Source: Combretum micranthum (taxonomy: Eukaryota; Streptophyta; Magnoliopsida; Myrtales; Combretaceae). From it: a stretch of DNA of 64,000 bases. The position numbers and the translations under genes are program-made. This document shows positions 50,953 through 61,206 of the stretch, piece after piece. The notes under the pieces were generated by a model, which had not been told where the DNA came from, searched no databases, and saw nothing but the letters and a program-made list of their open reading frames with translations. Within the stretch, counting starts at the first letter, position 1. Each line of letters begins with the position of its first letter. Where the stretch lies: contig JAMXBD010001095.1 in NCBI GenBank assembly GCA_024138025.1, positions 186,001 to 250,000 on the forward strand. The letters run 5' to 3'.

Positions 50953-51281
50953 GATACTGCAGTGTACTATACTACATCACTGAAAAAATTATGTTTTTAA
51001 AGATATAATTTCAGTGAACTTAAAAAAACAATTATGACACAATCAATAACAACAACAACAACAACAATAATAATAGGACAATCACTATAAATTTGAACTA
51101 TTAAATAACATAAAATATTTATGGCTTGGAGACATCATAAACTTTCCACCTACCTTTTCTTTCTTTATTATTATTTTTTTCATAATTTCTGGATTAAGAA
51201 AAAAATAATAGCTTTTTAAATAAAAATTACACAAATCCTACTAAATAAAAAAAATCCCAATAACAAGTAATTTAAACTCTT

Positions 51282-51470
51282 TTTTTGAAGAGACAACGTT
51301 GTAAGTAGTCGACCTCCTCTCTTTAAGAGATGAGATTGGTATATTTTATACTGACCTTGTCTCTCACTTATGACCCTCTATCTTCAACTTTTTTAGGGAA
51401 TCTTTTTATTTTAGTAGCAGTCTTGCATTTTTTTTTAAATATATATATATATATATATTAATTTCCTTGT
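51282..51470. repeat. Fragment resembling the Mutator-like element's terminus
   Basis: GACCTCCTCTCTTTAAGAGATGAGA, a later GACCTTGTCTCTC and a TTTTAGTAGCAGTCTTGCAT-T tract resemble, in the same order and orientation, the last 150 bp of the element ending at 60955. It sits immediately outside that element's left end and may be the tail of an older relative. Confidence 0.4.
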
Positions 51471-51472
51471 CA

Positions 51473-51481
51473 AAATTTCCA
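51473..51481. repeat. Left 9-bp target-site duplication of the Mutator-like element
   Basis: AAATTTCCA, identical to 60956-60964, directly abuts the left inverted terminus. Confidence 0.9.
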
Positions 51482-51566
51482 GGGAAAAGGAAAAAAATAT
51501 TACTATTTTAAAAAAAATTACAAAAAAACCACTAGAAAGAAAATATTTTCAGTTTTAGACAACTTG

Positions 51567-51702
51567 ACCTCGTCTCTTGAAGAGACGAGATCAATATTCC
51601 CGATGAACCTTGTCCATGAGACGAGGTTCATTTTAAGTAATGACCTCTTCTGTTGAAAAGATGAGGCCCTTAGCAGATAACCTCATCTCTTCAATAACAA
51701 GG
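51567..51702. promoter_or_regulatory. Subterminal GAGACGAG repeat cluster, left end
   Basis: CTCGTCTCTTGAAGAGACGAG at 51571-51591 is a near-perfect palindrome. Variants follow near 51616-51628, 51644-51666 and 51682-51694. Similar words occur near the right end (60805-60864). Such subterminal repeats are typical transposase-binding sites; that role is inferred. Confidence 0.45.
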
Positions 51703-53752
51703 TTGTTGAGCATTATATTCATGCCAGGATCTCGTCTTCTTCATTTCGCACTCGCAAATTCTCTCAAAATTCCCAAATCCCAAACCAAAACCCTAGCTCC
51801 CATTTTTCCAATTGTGATTAAGGCAAAATTAGGGCATCATTTGGAGTTGGAACGATTATCAGGTGTTGGGAAAGTGATGAGATCGTGAAGTAAAGAATTT
51901 TTTGTGAAAAATCCTGAAATCGATTAGCGTGAATTTTCGATATTTGTGATATTGCTTTGGATGTTGAGATTCTACATTTACTATTAGTATTGATACATTA
52001 TGGTATGGGTTTAGGAAATGAGCTTGGTGTGGTCTCTTTTTTTTTCTTTTGTTCCCATCATGTTGTTCCTTCCTTTCGGATCGAAGGACTTTTTTTTTTT
52101 GTTTTCCCCTTTTTTGTGTTGTAGTTTTTTCTGTATAATTGATGTAATTATGATGTTATTGTGATTATAGTATTTAGTTTTTGAATCATGAAATCATATA
52201 TTGTATACATCATACACATTAATAATATACTATTAGAAGACCGGGATGAATATAGTACCATTAGTAAATATGCTTGAATATTAGATGAGTGTGGTAGATA
52301 AGTCATGGTGCGAATTTCATGCATTCACCTTATATTTTATAAGATAACAGGGTAAGTGAGGAGAGGAAATTGATAAGACCAAGTTTGTATTATACGCTCA
52401 TGGCAACATTGTCGAGGGGAATGATGGTTTTGGTTATGATAAGCGGCCAGTTACGGTAGTCAGTGTTAGTAGGAATTTAACACATGAGGAAATACTTGGT
52501 ATAATTTGTAATAGACTTAAGGTAAATAGGTCTACACATCGGGTTAAGTTGTATCATAACTATTGGAGAGAGGATGCTATGCTATGATGTTATTCCAATG
52601 ACTAATGATGAGGCTGCACATGAGATGTTGGTGTACACTAAAGGGTCAGTGCTTGTGTATGTGCAGATATTTGAGAACGATATGCCTTAGGCACTTGCAA
52701 GGGAAGTGGGTATTGATGGAAATATTGGTAGCCACGGGTTGGTAGACTCACGCTCAACTCCAATCCAGACAATAGATAGCGCATAGGTGCAAATGGGTAA
52801 CTTTGAAAATACTGCACCAAATTAGACTTCTGATCACGATACTAATGTGATTCAAGACTTCTCGGCAAGTGAATCTAGTGATAACTATGATGATGATGGA
52901 AATGATAATGTGGTAGCTTTTCCCTAGGCAAATGTTGTAACTGGCGTACAGCGTAATAGAAATGACTGGCACTGTTTTGTGGCTCTTATAGACGTTGATG
53001 CAATTGGGAGCTCAGTGCTAGTATATTTTTTCACTACTAATGTCGGTAGTGGTTATGCTGCATTTGATGCTGAGTAAGAAATGAGTGTTGGTAATTGGAG
53101 TTTCAGCGATGAATTCAAGGTTGGGATGCGGTTTGAGACTAAAGATCATCTCATACGGGCAATTAAAATGTGGCATATATCGAATCATTATAACTTCAAG
53201 GTGGTGGACTCGAACTCGAGGTCATGGGCAGTTAAATGTACTAATGTTCATAATAGGGGTTGCAAGTGGAGACTCAGAGGCAGTTACAAGAAGCATAGTG
53301 GGTGGTTTCACATCATTAAATATAAAGGACCTCACACCTGTCAGGATGAAATCACTGGACCTGACCACTCTCAATTAGATTCGATTGGCATTTCTAGGTG
53401 CATTATATTGGAGATTCATAATTCTCCAGATGTGAGAGCGAAGGACCTACAATTGACCATCTTGAACAATGTTTGGGTACAATATTCATATGAAGAGGAT
53501 TCGTGAGGCGAAGCAAAAAGCTATTGAATAGGTGTATGGAAATTGGGAACAGTCATATGTTGAGCTCCCACATATATTTAATGCGATAACAAAGGCAAAT
53601 CCAAGAACAAAGGTTGAGTGGAGAATTGTGGATTCGAACATAGCAGGACACGTATTCCTTAACAAACTCTTATATGCATTTGCCCCTTGCATTGAAGCGT
53701 TCTAGTACTGTAGGTATGTTTTGGATATATGCTTATATTTATTTACAAATGA

Positions 53753-55380
53753 TAGATTCAAAAGACCAAGTTTTAAATTTATAAATTTTCTAAATCGTTT
53801 TCTTTTCAACTATGGTCTTACAGGGCAAGCGCACCCATCAGATGTAGCATAGAGAAATGATCTAGGTCATATTCCTAGGGAATGTTGATGAGTACTTCTA
53901 CTCACTCTTTTCCTATTATCAAGCCGAAAAAATCAGATTTGGTTTTATATACATAGAAACTACACTAAGTCTAATATTCACAGATTTCACAGCAAGCATA
54001 CAAAAAAATAAATCGATTCACAAGGTTGCTTGGATCATGCTTCACCCAAGATCGATTCATGTGACTCAAGAATTTTCTCAAAAAGTTGTATTGATTATTG
54101 AACCATCGGATTCACTAAATTATGCTAATGCTTCTCTCAAAGTCAAAAGCACCTAAACCTAAGCCAAACCACCGGAATGTCTTCCTGACTATTAGCAACT
54201 TAAATTTGCATAAATAACAAGAATCCTTCGTTTAAAAACCAAACTGATGAATTCAAAACGAGTGACAGAAGATTTCACCATCCCTATCTCTAGATGATTA
54301 TGAGCAATCTCATCAATAGCTTTAGATCTATTCATTAAATCAACCTCTCGGTCTATTTTTAACAAAAATCAAACATAAATCCAATGGGATGCACCATCCA
54401 ATTAGACTCATTCTTTAGGACAAGCTGTTGAATACAATAAAATCAACACGTTTTGAAATTAAGAACAATGGAATCACATGAAATCAATCAAGGATCTACA
54501 ATACCCAAGCAATATTAAACTACTCCTCCATAGATAAAACAATATAAATCAATAACAAGGAGAAATAGAAAGGATCTAAAATTATATTAGCAATACAAAC
54601 GATGTTCCTTGATAAATTGATACACTCAAGCACAAATGCTGCTGTAAAAATACATAAAAGTGTGTTTTTTCTTGTTCTTGTCTTTGTCTCTCGTTTTCTT
54701 GTTCTTCTCCCGTTTTCTTTCTTGCCTCCATCTTCATTTTATAATGATCTTTGCATAAATGGAATTGAATGCTCATTGATGGAGGAAATGAGAAGTTACA
54801 GGAGTTATGGATCTTTTGGCTTTCCAAAGTAACACATAAATGGAATTGAATGCTCATCATGGAGGAAATGGGAAGTTATGAGAGTTACGGGTCTTTTAGC
54901 TTTTCAAAGTAACACATAAATGGAATTGAATTCTCATTATGGAGGAAATGGGAAGTTACGAGAGTTACGGGAGTTACGGGTCTTTTGGCTTTTCAAAGTA
55001 ACACCCCTTTAATGTCCAATAGACGTTTCTTTAATAAATAGGGGTTACTATTCATTAAAAAAGTTTTTTCTCAAAAAGCAACGGACTGTCAAATCGACAG
55101 GTTTGGGGACAGGTCATGTCACTTGAGCATGTCGGTTGTTTTCCTTTATGTAAAAATTGACACGGCTGGGGACACGGCTTGCCTTTGTTATGTTAACCAC
55201 TTTTTGGTCCAAACTTTGCAATTTTGACCCATTTTTGCTGTCTTTCCATAAAATAACTCCTTTAAAGGCCTTAAACATAAATTAATATTTTTAAGTGCCA
55301 AATTCATAATATTTATCAATAAAATGATCAATAAAAGTCCATTTTAGCATTCATAAAATAGGAATAATTTTGGTTTATCA
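53753..55380 (+). mobile_element. 1.6-kb non-coding insert in the transposase intron (family X, copy 2)
   Basis: Runs TAGATTCAAAAG...GGTTTATCA, flanked by AATGA at 53748-53752 and 55381-55385. It shares with the 22707-25704 insert the terminal TTTATCA, the opposite terminus (TA...TTGAA/TTCAA), and a GGCAAGYGYACC motif 70-100 bp from that end (here at about 53825), followed by CATATTCCTAGGGAATG. It contains three tandem 80-bp repeats. No coding domain. Confidence 0.55.
54754..55004. repeat. Three tandem copies of an 80-90-bp unit
   Basis: Units begin CATAAATGGAATTGAAT at 54754, 54835 and 54915. The third is longer because GAGTTACGG is duplicated inside it. Each ends CAAAGTAACAC. Confidence 0.85.
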
Positions 55381-56761
55381 AATGATTGATATTGATGAAA
55401 TAAGTTGTATCTATTAATTGTTTGCAGACCCATAGTCACAATTGATAGGACCTTTTTGTATGGCAAGTAGAAGCACAAACTACTCATCGCAGTAGCAGTA
55501 GCAGTAGATGGGACAGATCATATAGTTTCATTAGTGCATTATATTGTCGACGAGGAGAAAAAGGACTCATGGAGTTGGTTCCTTACAAAATTGCTAGAAC
55601 ACATTATCAAGGACCGTTCAAACATCTACTTAATATCGGACCAGCATGCCAGCATTAAGAGTGTAGTTGAAGGTGAGCATGTTGTGTGACCTAAAGGGTA
55701 GCCATGGCGGTGATGTATCAGGTATGTTGCTAGCAACTTCAACTCTAAGGCGAAAAGTAAGGAACGTAAGGAATTAGTTAAAAGAGCAGCACACTAAATG
55801 CAAATGAGAAAGTTTTATGGTTACTTCAATGCAGCAAAGCAAAATAGTCCATGGACATCGAGATATTTTTGTGAGTTGCATCCATGTATATGGACTTTAT
55901 CTTATGATGAAGGTGTAAGATTTGGAATTGGTACAACAAATATGGCTGAGAGTTACAATCCCGTTTTAAAAGATGCTCGATGCTTACCTGTGGCAGCATT
56001 AGTAAAGAAAACCTTCTACAATTGCAACTACATATTCAACAAGCAAAGATCAGAGGCTAGCGAAGCAATGAATTCAGGTATGCTGCTTACAATGTATGCT
56101 GCAACGAAGTTTGAAAGGTGGAACAATGTAATAAGTGCCCATCAGGTAACGTGTTTCGACTACCACGAACGAATATTTGAGGTTGTAACCACTCTGCGCC
56201 CTACAATGTATGGCCAAAAAAGGGATCACATTCACAAAGTGGAGTTGCGAAAAGGTAGATGCACATGCAATAAGTGGTAGATGTATGAAATCCCATGATC
56301 CCATGCAATGGCAGTAATGAGAACTTTGCACATGGATTGTGTTGGCCAAGTAGGGCAATGGTACAAATGGGAGAATCAGCTGCAGGTATATGGGCGACCC
56401 TTCATACCTACAGTAGATAAGGCTAATTGGACTTCTCTCAACATTCCAAAAGTGGCACCATATCCCAGGACTTATTAAGAAAAGGGGTAGGCCTAGATAA
56501 AAACAATTCCAAAATGAGATGGATATTTCAGATGGCCTATGAAGTTATTCATGCGATTCGTGTGGAAAAATAGGCCACAACATTAGAAGTTGTCCTAGTA
56601 AGCGAGTGACTAGTAGGACCCTTACAAGCCAGTTGAGTCGTAGTGGTATTTGTTGGTTTGTGTCATTTCTTTTGCTACATTTACGTCGCATACTCATCTA
56701 TTCTTGCTTCTTTTTTTACATATGTTTCTGCTAACACTATTCCCTACTTTCTTCATTACAA

Positions 56762-58774
56762 ATGGATCCAGGACCGCTCAATGACTCCATACTTACAGTG
56801 CAGCCTGTTCATAGATCGAGGCTGGCATGGGAGGGATAGGTAAGATTATTTCCTCATCCAATTACTTAGATTATCTAGACACACAAATCGAGTCATGGAT
56901 TTTTTTTCAAATGCAAGAGCATGTGGTGTTACATTGTCGTCGTAAAGAGGCAAAGCTCAGAAGGCAGGACGGCATGCCTGTAGTCCTAGATGAGAGACTT
57001 GTTCCATTTCTATCGCATGTCGGTTTCATAGGTGTTACTTAGATACCATTTATATTGGCACCTTATTATAGCTTTGGTAGAGAGATGGCGTCCATAGACA
57101 CTCAAGTTTCACATGCCGATAGGAGAGTGGATTGTGACGTTACAAGATGTTGGTGCACTCACCGGCCTGCCCGTCGATGGCCATGCGGTTACTGGCATAT
57201 CTCGGATTGATTGGCCGGAGTTATGCCACCAGTTATTAGGAGTTAGACCACAGGCAGGTATGAACATGGATGGTGGGCAGCCAAAGATGTTATGGTTGGA
57301 TATACACTTAATTAGGCAAATGACATCATTCTCTGGCGATATGCTAGAGCATATATTCTATTGCTACTGGGGAGCTTCATTGTTGCAGACAAATCGTTGA
57401 ATATGGTTCATGTTATGTACCTCCAGTTGCTTGATGACTTAGAGAGAGCAGGGTAGTTCGCATGGGAGTAGCTTGCTTGGCATGGCTATATAGGCAACTA
57501 TGCATGGCTTCTCATGTAGAGACGGGCGACATAGCAAGACTCCTAGTAGTCCTCCAGATCTTGGCATGAGAGCACTTCCCACACATTGCTCTGCTGTAAC
57601 GATAAATCACATCAGTTATCATTGATCGCCCATTGATCAGTTATTGGGGTGCTACTTTCGATGTCACTCACTCCCCCACACATTTGTTGTTCGAGTATAG
57701 AAGGTATTTCGATAGATAGCTCCCCAGTCAGGTATCGGTTCGTATATTTTATGCGTTCACATGTATATAGTTATGTTGTATATACTAATGTATACTATAT
57801 TTTTCTTTCTTCTATAGATTGTTTGGGACCTCTATGCCGTTATTATGGATTCCCTCCTTGTGTACTGCTGGCGGGCAATGACATATGGCGTGCTCAAGTC
57901 TCCCTGGTTTGCTTTCACATTATCAAGCACTACTATCCAGATAGGGTGCTTGATAGTTTAATGGTTTTTAAGGGATTCCTGACCATCCAGTTGATATGAA
58001 AGCCTTACATGAGTTAGACTTATGAGGGCATTTCGAGTGGAACTGGTCGTCGAAACACGCTAGGTGGATAGTTGAGTGGGATGGCAGGTGAGATTGCATT
58101 GTTGAGGTACCGGATATTCCCATTGACACATTTGTAGATTATTTCAACTGGTACTATACAATCACTAAGTGTTGCATTAGTCATATAGTGGCCATTATTT
58201 GGTATGTGGTAAGTTTACTGACTACATAAACTATATATAGATTTAAATTGTATTTGTTATTCACTGATCTACTTGTTTTCTCTCATTTGTAGGTAGAGTT
58301 CATCTATAGAGTCATGGATATTCCATAAGAGGACACTCATCCACGTAGTGGATGAGTTTATGGGACTTAATTTGAATGATCCACCGCCACTGCCACCGCC
58401 ACCGCCAACACCAGCACCAGCACCAGTACTTGAAGACCCATAATCTTAGCCTGTACAGAGACGGTGGCCAGCTAAAGAGAGATGTGGGTGGGGATAGGGT
58501 CAGGGTCAAGAGCGAGGGTGAGCCCGATGTGTACATATCAGAGACGAGCCTTCGCCCTCGCATGAGCACGTATCTGATGAGCCAAGCCTTCCACATTTTC
58601 TTCATTTCGAGCCTGGTCCATCATCATCATCATATGCTCATCTACATGAGACCCCCATGGCAGACATAGCATACACCAAGTTCCACACTCCCTTCGCTCC
58701 ACAAAAGAGGCGATCGTCACCACTACATGTGCTAATGAAGTGCCATAGGCCATATGGATTTTATGCCATTTGAA
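56762..58774 (+). pseudogene. MAIN-like plant mobile domain gene remnant, main part
   Basis: It starts MDPGPLNDSILTVQPVHRS, the N-terminal signature of MAIN-like/PMD proteins. After degraded sequence come LIIALVERWRP, FHMPIGEWIVTLQDVGALTGLPVDGHAVTG (57102-57195) and DIHLIRQMTSF. Further on are MYLQLLDDLERAG and YIGNYAWLL in other frames, then WRAQVSLVCFHIIKHYYPDRVL (about 57880-57945). A proline run (PPPLPPPPPTPAP) follows at 58380-58430. At least ten stops or frameshifts separate these blocks. PMD proteins occur both as host factors (MAIN, MAIL1) and as cargo of Mutator-like transposons; here it lies inside one, so cargo is the reading. The C-terminal piece resumes at 60223. Confidence 0.8.
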
Positions 58775-60219
58775 TGTTTATTATCTATATAATATGAGTC
58801 ATTTTCTTTATCAAAGTTGTTATTGGCCTTTTTGCTTTGATAAAGTATTATTCCTTGAATAAATTAGTTATTCGTTATGTCATTAAAGTATGTGACTTTA
58901 ATAGTAAAACCATAAGATGAGAAATAATTTCATTCTAAATTAACCCTAGTCGTTCATTATATGGAATAATAATGAATTAAGACTAGTATATTAGCTAGAT
59001 GATGATCATGTTTTATTGATCATGGATATGAGATATTAATTCAGCACATGAATACCTGTAAGAGTTTATCGTATTGGAATTACCAAATATGAGAATGCTA
59101 TATGGATCAATGCCATAAGTATTTCTCATTTGCGGTGTTGTTTTAATCCTTAGACATGAAATCACCATGGATTCCAAATGAGAAATATTGTGTTTTGACT
59201 CAATCAAATAGTATCTTTAACAGGATAATTATAAAGGTTGAGATTGGGCATAATATAAATCATATAGAGAAAGTTAAGTGGTTAAGATGGGATTTATTCC
59301 TCTCATTAATTTGAGAGAGATATCTTTTGGGCCTCTTGATGAGTAAGATTGAAATACATGGCCGTACTATAATAAATTGATAAGGAGTTATCAATATCAT
59401 TCGTTTAAGTCAGTCTACTATGGATTCAAGAAACATGTTATTAAACAATATACGAGTGTATTGATTCACACCTTATGTTTAATTATAAGATATTGTGTAA
59501 CAAAAGGACTAAGTAACTGATTGTTAATAGGTAAAGTTGGATCACCGATTTTTACTTAATTTAGATAGGCATAATGTCTTGCTAGAGACCAATTATGTCT
59601 TGTAGTCTAAAAGGTGTTTTAAGGCTACTGCCAACATTAAGTGAACCTACATGGTCACACACAAAGAATGAATCGATTGGATCATGGGTTATTTTAGATA
59701 ACCATATCGGGAGTTATATAATTATTCTTAATTAGATTAAGAATAATAGATAATTATTAAATAAAATTATTATTTTATAAGATATGTGTCGTTTAATGGA
59801 GAAAACCCTAATAAGATTAGGGTAGGTAACTAACAGTCACATCTTCTTATAAATCGGAGGTGATGGTCACCTCTAAGGTTCAATAGACTCTTGCCATCAC
59901 ATTAGAATTACAGAGAAACTCTGTAACTAAAACAAGAGAGATCTTTCTGTGAGAGATTCCCAAAACTTGGAATTGTTCCAAGATGCTAGCATACACTCAG
60001 ATTCGATTGGAAATTCATTCGTGTGGATATAGTAGAGGGTGTTTACATTTGCAACATTTTAAATCCGAATTTCCAAAGTTCTAAAGTATCAAAAAGGTAC
60101 TTCTATGCTTATAAATTTGATCGAATTGCATGGATCAAAAATTGCGGATTTAAGGTTCTTATTTTTTTTAAAAAAAATATAAATATTTCTGCTGCTCTTT
60201 GATCTCTAAATTCCCAACA
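58775..60219. mobile_element. Probable solo LTR (Ty1-copia-like) inside the plant-mobile-domain remnant
   Basis: The right end ATTCCCAACA after a T-rich tract is typical of copia LTRs. The left end is proposed at TGTTTATTATC. The 1.45-kb interior is non-coding AT-rich DNA. It separates two parts of the plant-mobile-domain pseudogene. A matching target duplication was not found, so the left edge may be off by some bases. Confidence 0.45.
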
Positions 60220-60222
60220 ACA

Positions 60223-60409
60223 TGATATGGGGAAGGGACTCAACCAGATGGAGCCAGACCCAGTCTTATTTCATCCTTATGGTGTTGGTGGTGGAGATGG
60301 GGATGCCACACTCACTCAAGTAGATTCGACCATGGAGCTTCCTCATCAGGATGTCTATCAGCGTACACCATTCTCCCAGATTTTTATCAGGCAAGGTACC
60401 CAACAGTAG
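60223..60409 (+). pseudogene. C-terminal fragment of the MAIN-like remnant
   Basis: An open stretch of 60 codons (MGKGLNQMEPDPVLFHPYG...) rich in Gly, Asp and Gln, ending at a TAG. It lies in the same element and strand as the plant-mobile-domain remnant, after the LTR-like insert. I take it as that gene's C-terminus; an independent gene is unlikely. Confidence 0.45.
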
Positions 60410-60844
60410 CTATTGTGTAGATTTTTTATTTTTTATGATTATTGTATATAGATTATTTTTTTCTCTCATTGGTGTTTGTAGTTAACATAATATTCATGTA
60501 CTTAACACATCATTCATTGGATTCTTCCATATTATGAGTTTTTTTTTTATGTTTACTATGAATGGTTTTACAATTCTGCTATGATAGAATGAATTGGGTT
60601 TGACACTAAGTTTTTTAATGGATTGGGTTTGTGAATACTTTTGTGGTTGGATTATGAAGTCTAGAAGTTGTTTAACCATAGTAGATGATGGCTAATAAAT
60701 GATCTATATGGCTCATTATGTATGATTTTGACAGGTTATAATGATTAATATGTAATCAAGGAGTCATTTATGATTTTCAAAGAACTGTAACATTCTCCAT
60801 ACAAAAGACGAGGTTGACCAGATCACGAAGTGACTGTAACCTCT

Positions 60845-60955
60845 TCTACCCAAGAGACGAGATCATGAGGTCAAGTTGCTTAAAATTATGCATATTTTTT
60901 TTCCAGTAGTATTTTTATAATTTTTTTTAAATTGTAATATTTTTTTCCTTTTCCC
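60845..60955. repeat. Right inverted terminus of the Mutator-like element
   Basis: The reverse complement matches 51482-51576 with few differences, including GGGAAAAGGAAAAAAATATT and CAACTTGACCTC. Confidence 0.85.
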
Positions 60956-60964
60956 AAATTTCCA
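60956..60964. repeat. Right 9-bp target-site duplication of the Mutator-like element
   Basis: AAATTTCCA, identical to 51473-51481. Confidence 0.9.
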
Positions 60965-61044
60965 CCAACCTATTTGTAGATTTTTTTGGTATTTGAAAAA
61001 GGGCAAGGAAAAAAAAAAAAAGCACGTCCATTTTTTTTTTCTCT

Positions 61045-61206
61045 TTCCCCCAGTCAGTAAATTCTCTCCTTCTCGCTCTTCAGCATTTACAAAATCTCTT
61101 GCTCTAACCAGGCGATCAAAGATTGACCTTCTTTAACATGTCTTCCTAGTTTGTTGTGAAGTTCCTAATTTAGCACCAACAAAGGACAGTCTTTTTATTA
61201 TAACAG
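61045..61206 (+). other. Predicted non-coding leader exon of the right-edge gene
   Basis: A CT-rich start (TCTCTTTCCCCCAG) and a clear donor TAACAG|GTGAGAAC at 61207. It holds a 3-codon upstream open frame, ATGTCTTCCTAG, at 61138-61149. The 5' edge is approximate. Confidence 0.45.

Larger units (their letters stand above)
52381..56640 (+). pseudogene. mudrA-type transposase remnant
   Basis: 52381-52590 resembles the N-terminal PB1-like part (KFVLYAHGNIVEG...). 53081-53500 is the MuDR DNA-binding domain (FKVGMRFETKDHLIRAIKMW, then CKWRLRGSYKK.SGWFHI). A natural intron has donor 53714 and acceptor 55427. After it come PIVTIDRTFLYGK (first catalytic Asp, codon 55444) and IYLISDQHASIKSV (second Asp, codon 55639). 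55798-56280 continues with TTNMAESYN and ends in a SWIM-type CTCNKW. The next Cys codon of the SWIM motif is TGA (IP*SHA). A CX2CX4HX4C zinc knuckle lies at 56552-56593. Several frameshifts and stops are present. Family role: cut-and-paste transposition. Confidence 0.85.
51482..60955 (+). mobile_element. 9.5-kb Mutator-like element carrying transposase and plant-mobile-domain genes
   Basis: Termini GGGAAAAGGAAAAAAATATT (left) and its reverse complement (right) extend as imperfect inverted repeats for about 95 bp to CAACTTGACCTC. A perfect 9-bp duplication AAATTTCCA flanks the element. Subterminal DNA repeats GAGACGAG/CTCGTCTC words. Inside, in order, are a mudrA-type transposase pseudogene, a MAIN-like plant-mobile-domain pseudogene and two secondary insertions (53753-55380 and about 58775-60219). 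All coding parts are broken, so it is non-autonomous now. Its right end lies about 80-100 bp upstream of the leader of the next gene. Confidence 0.88.

Noticed and set aside
58312..58669. Overlapping 97-codon frames on both strands
   Set aside because: They are translations of the CCACCGCCA proline-repeat region of the plant-mobile-domain remnant in other frames.
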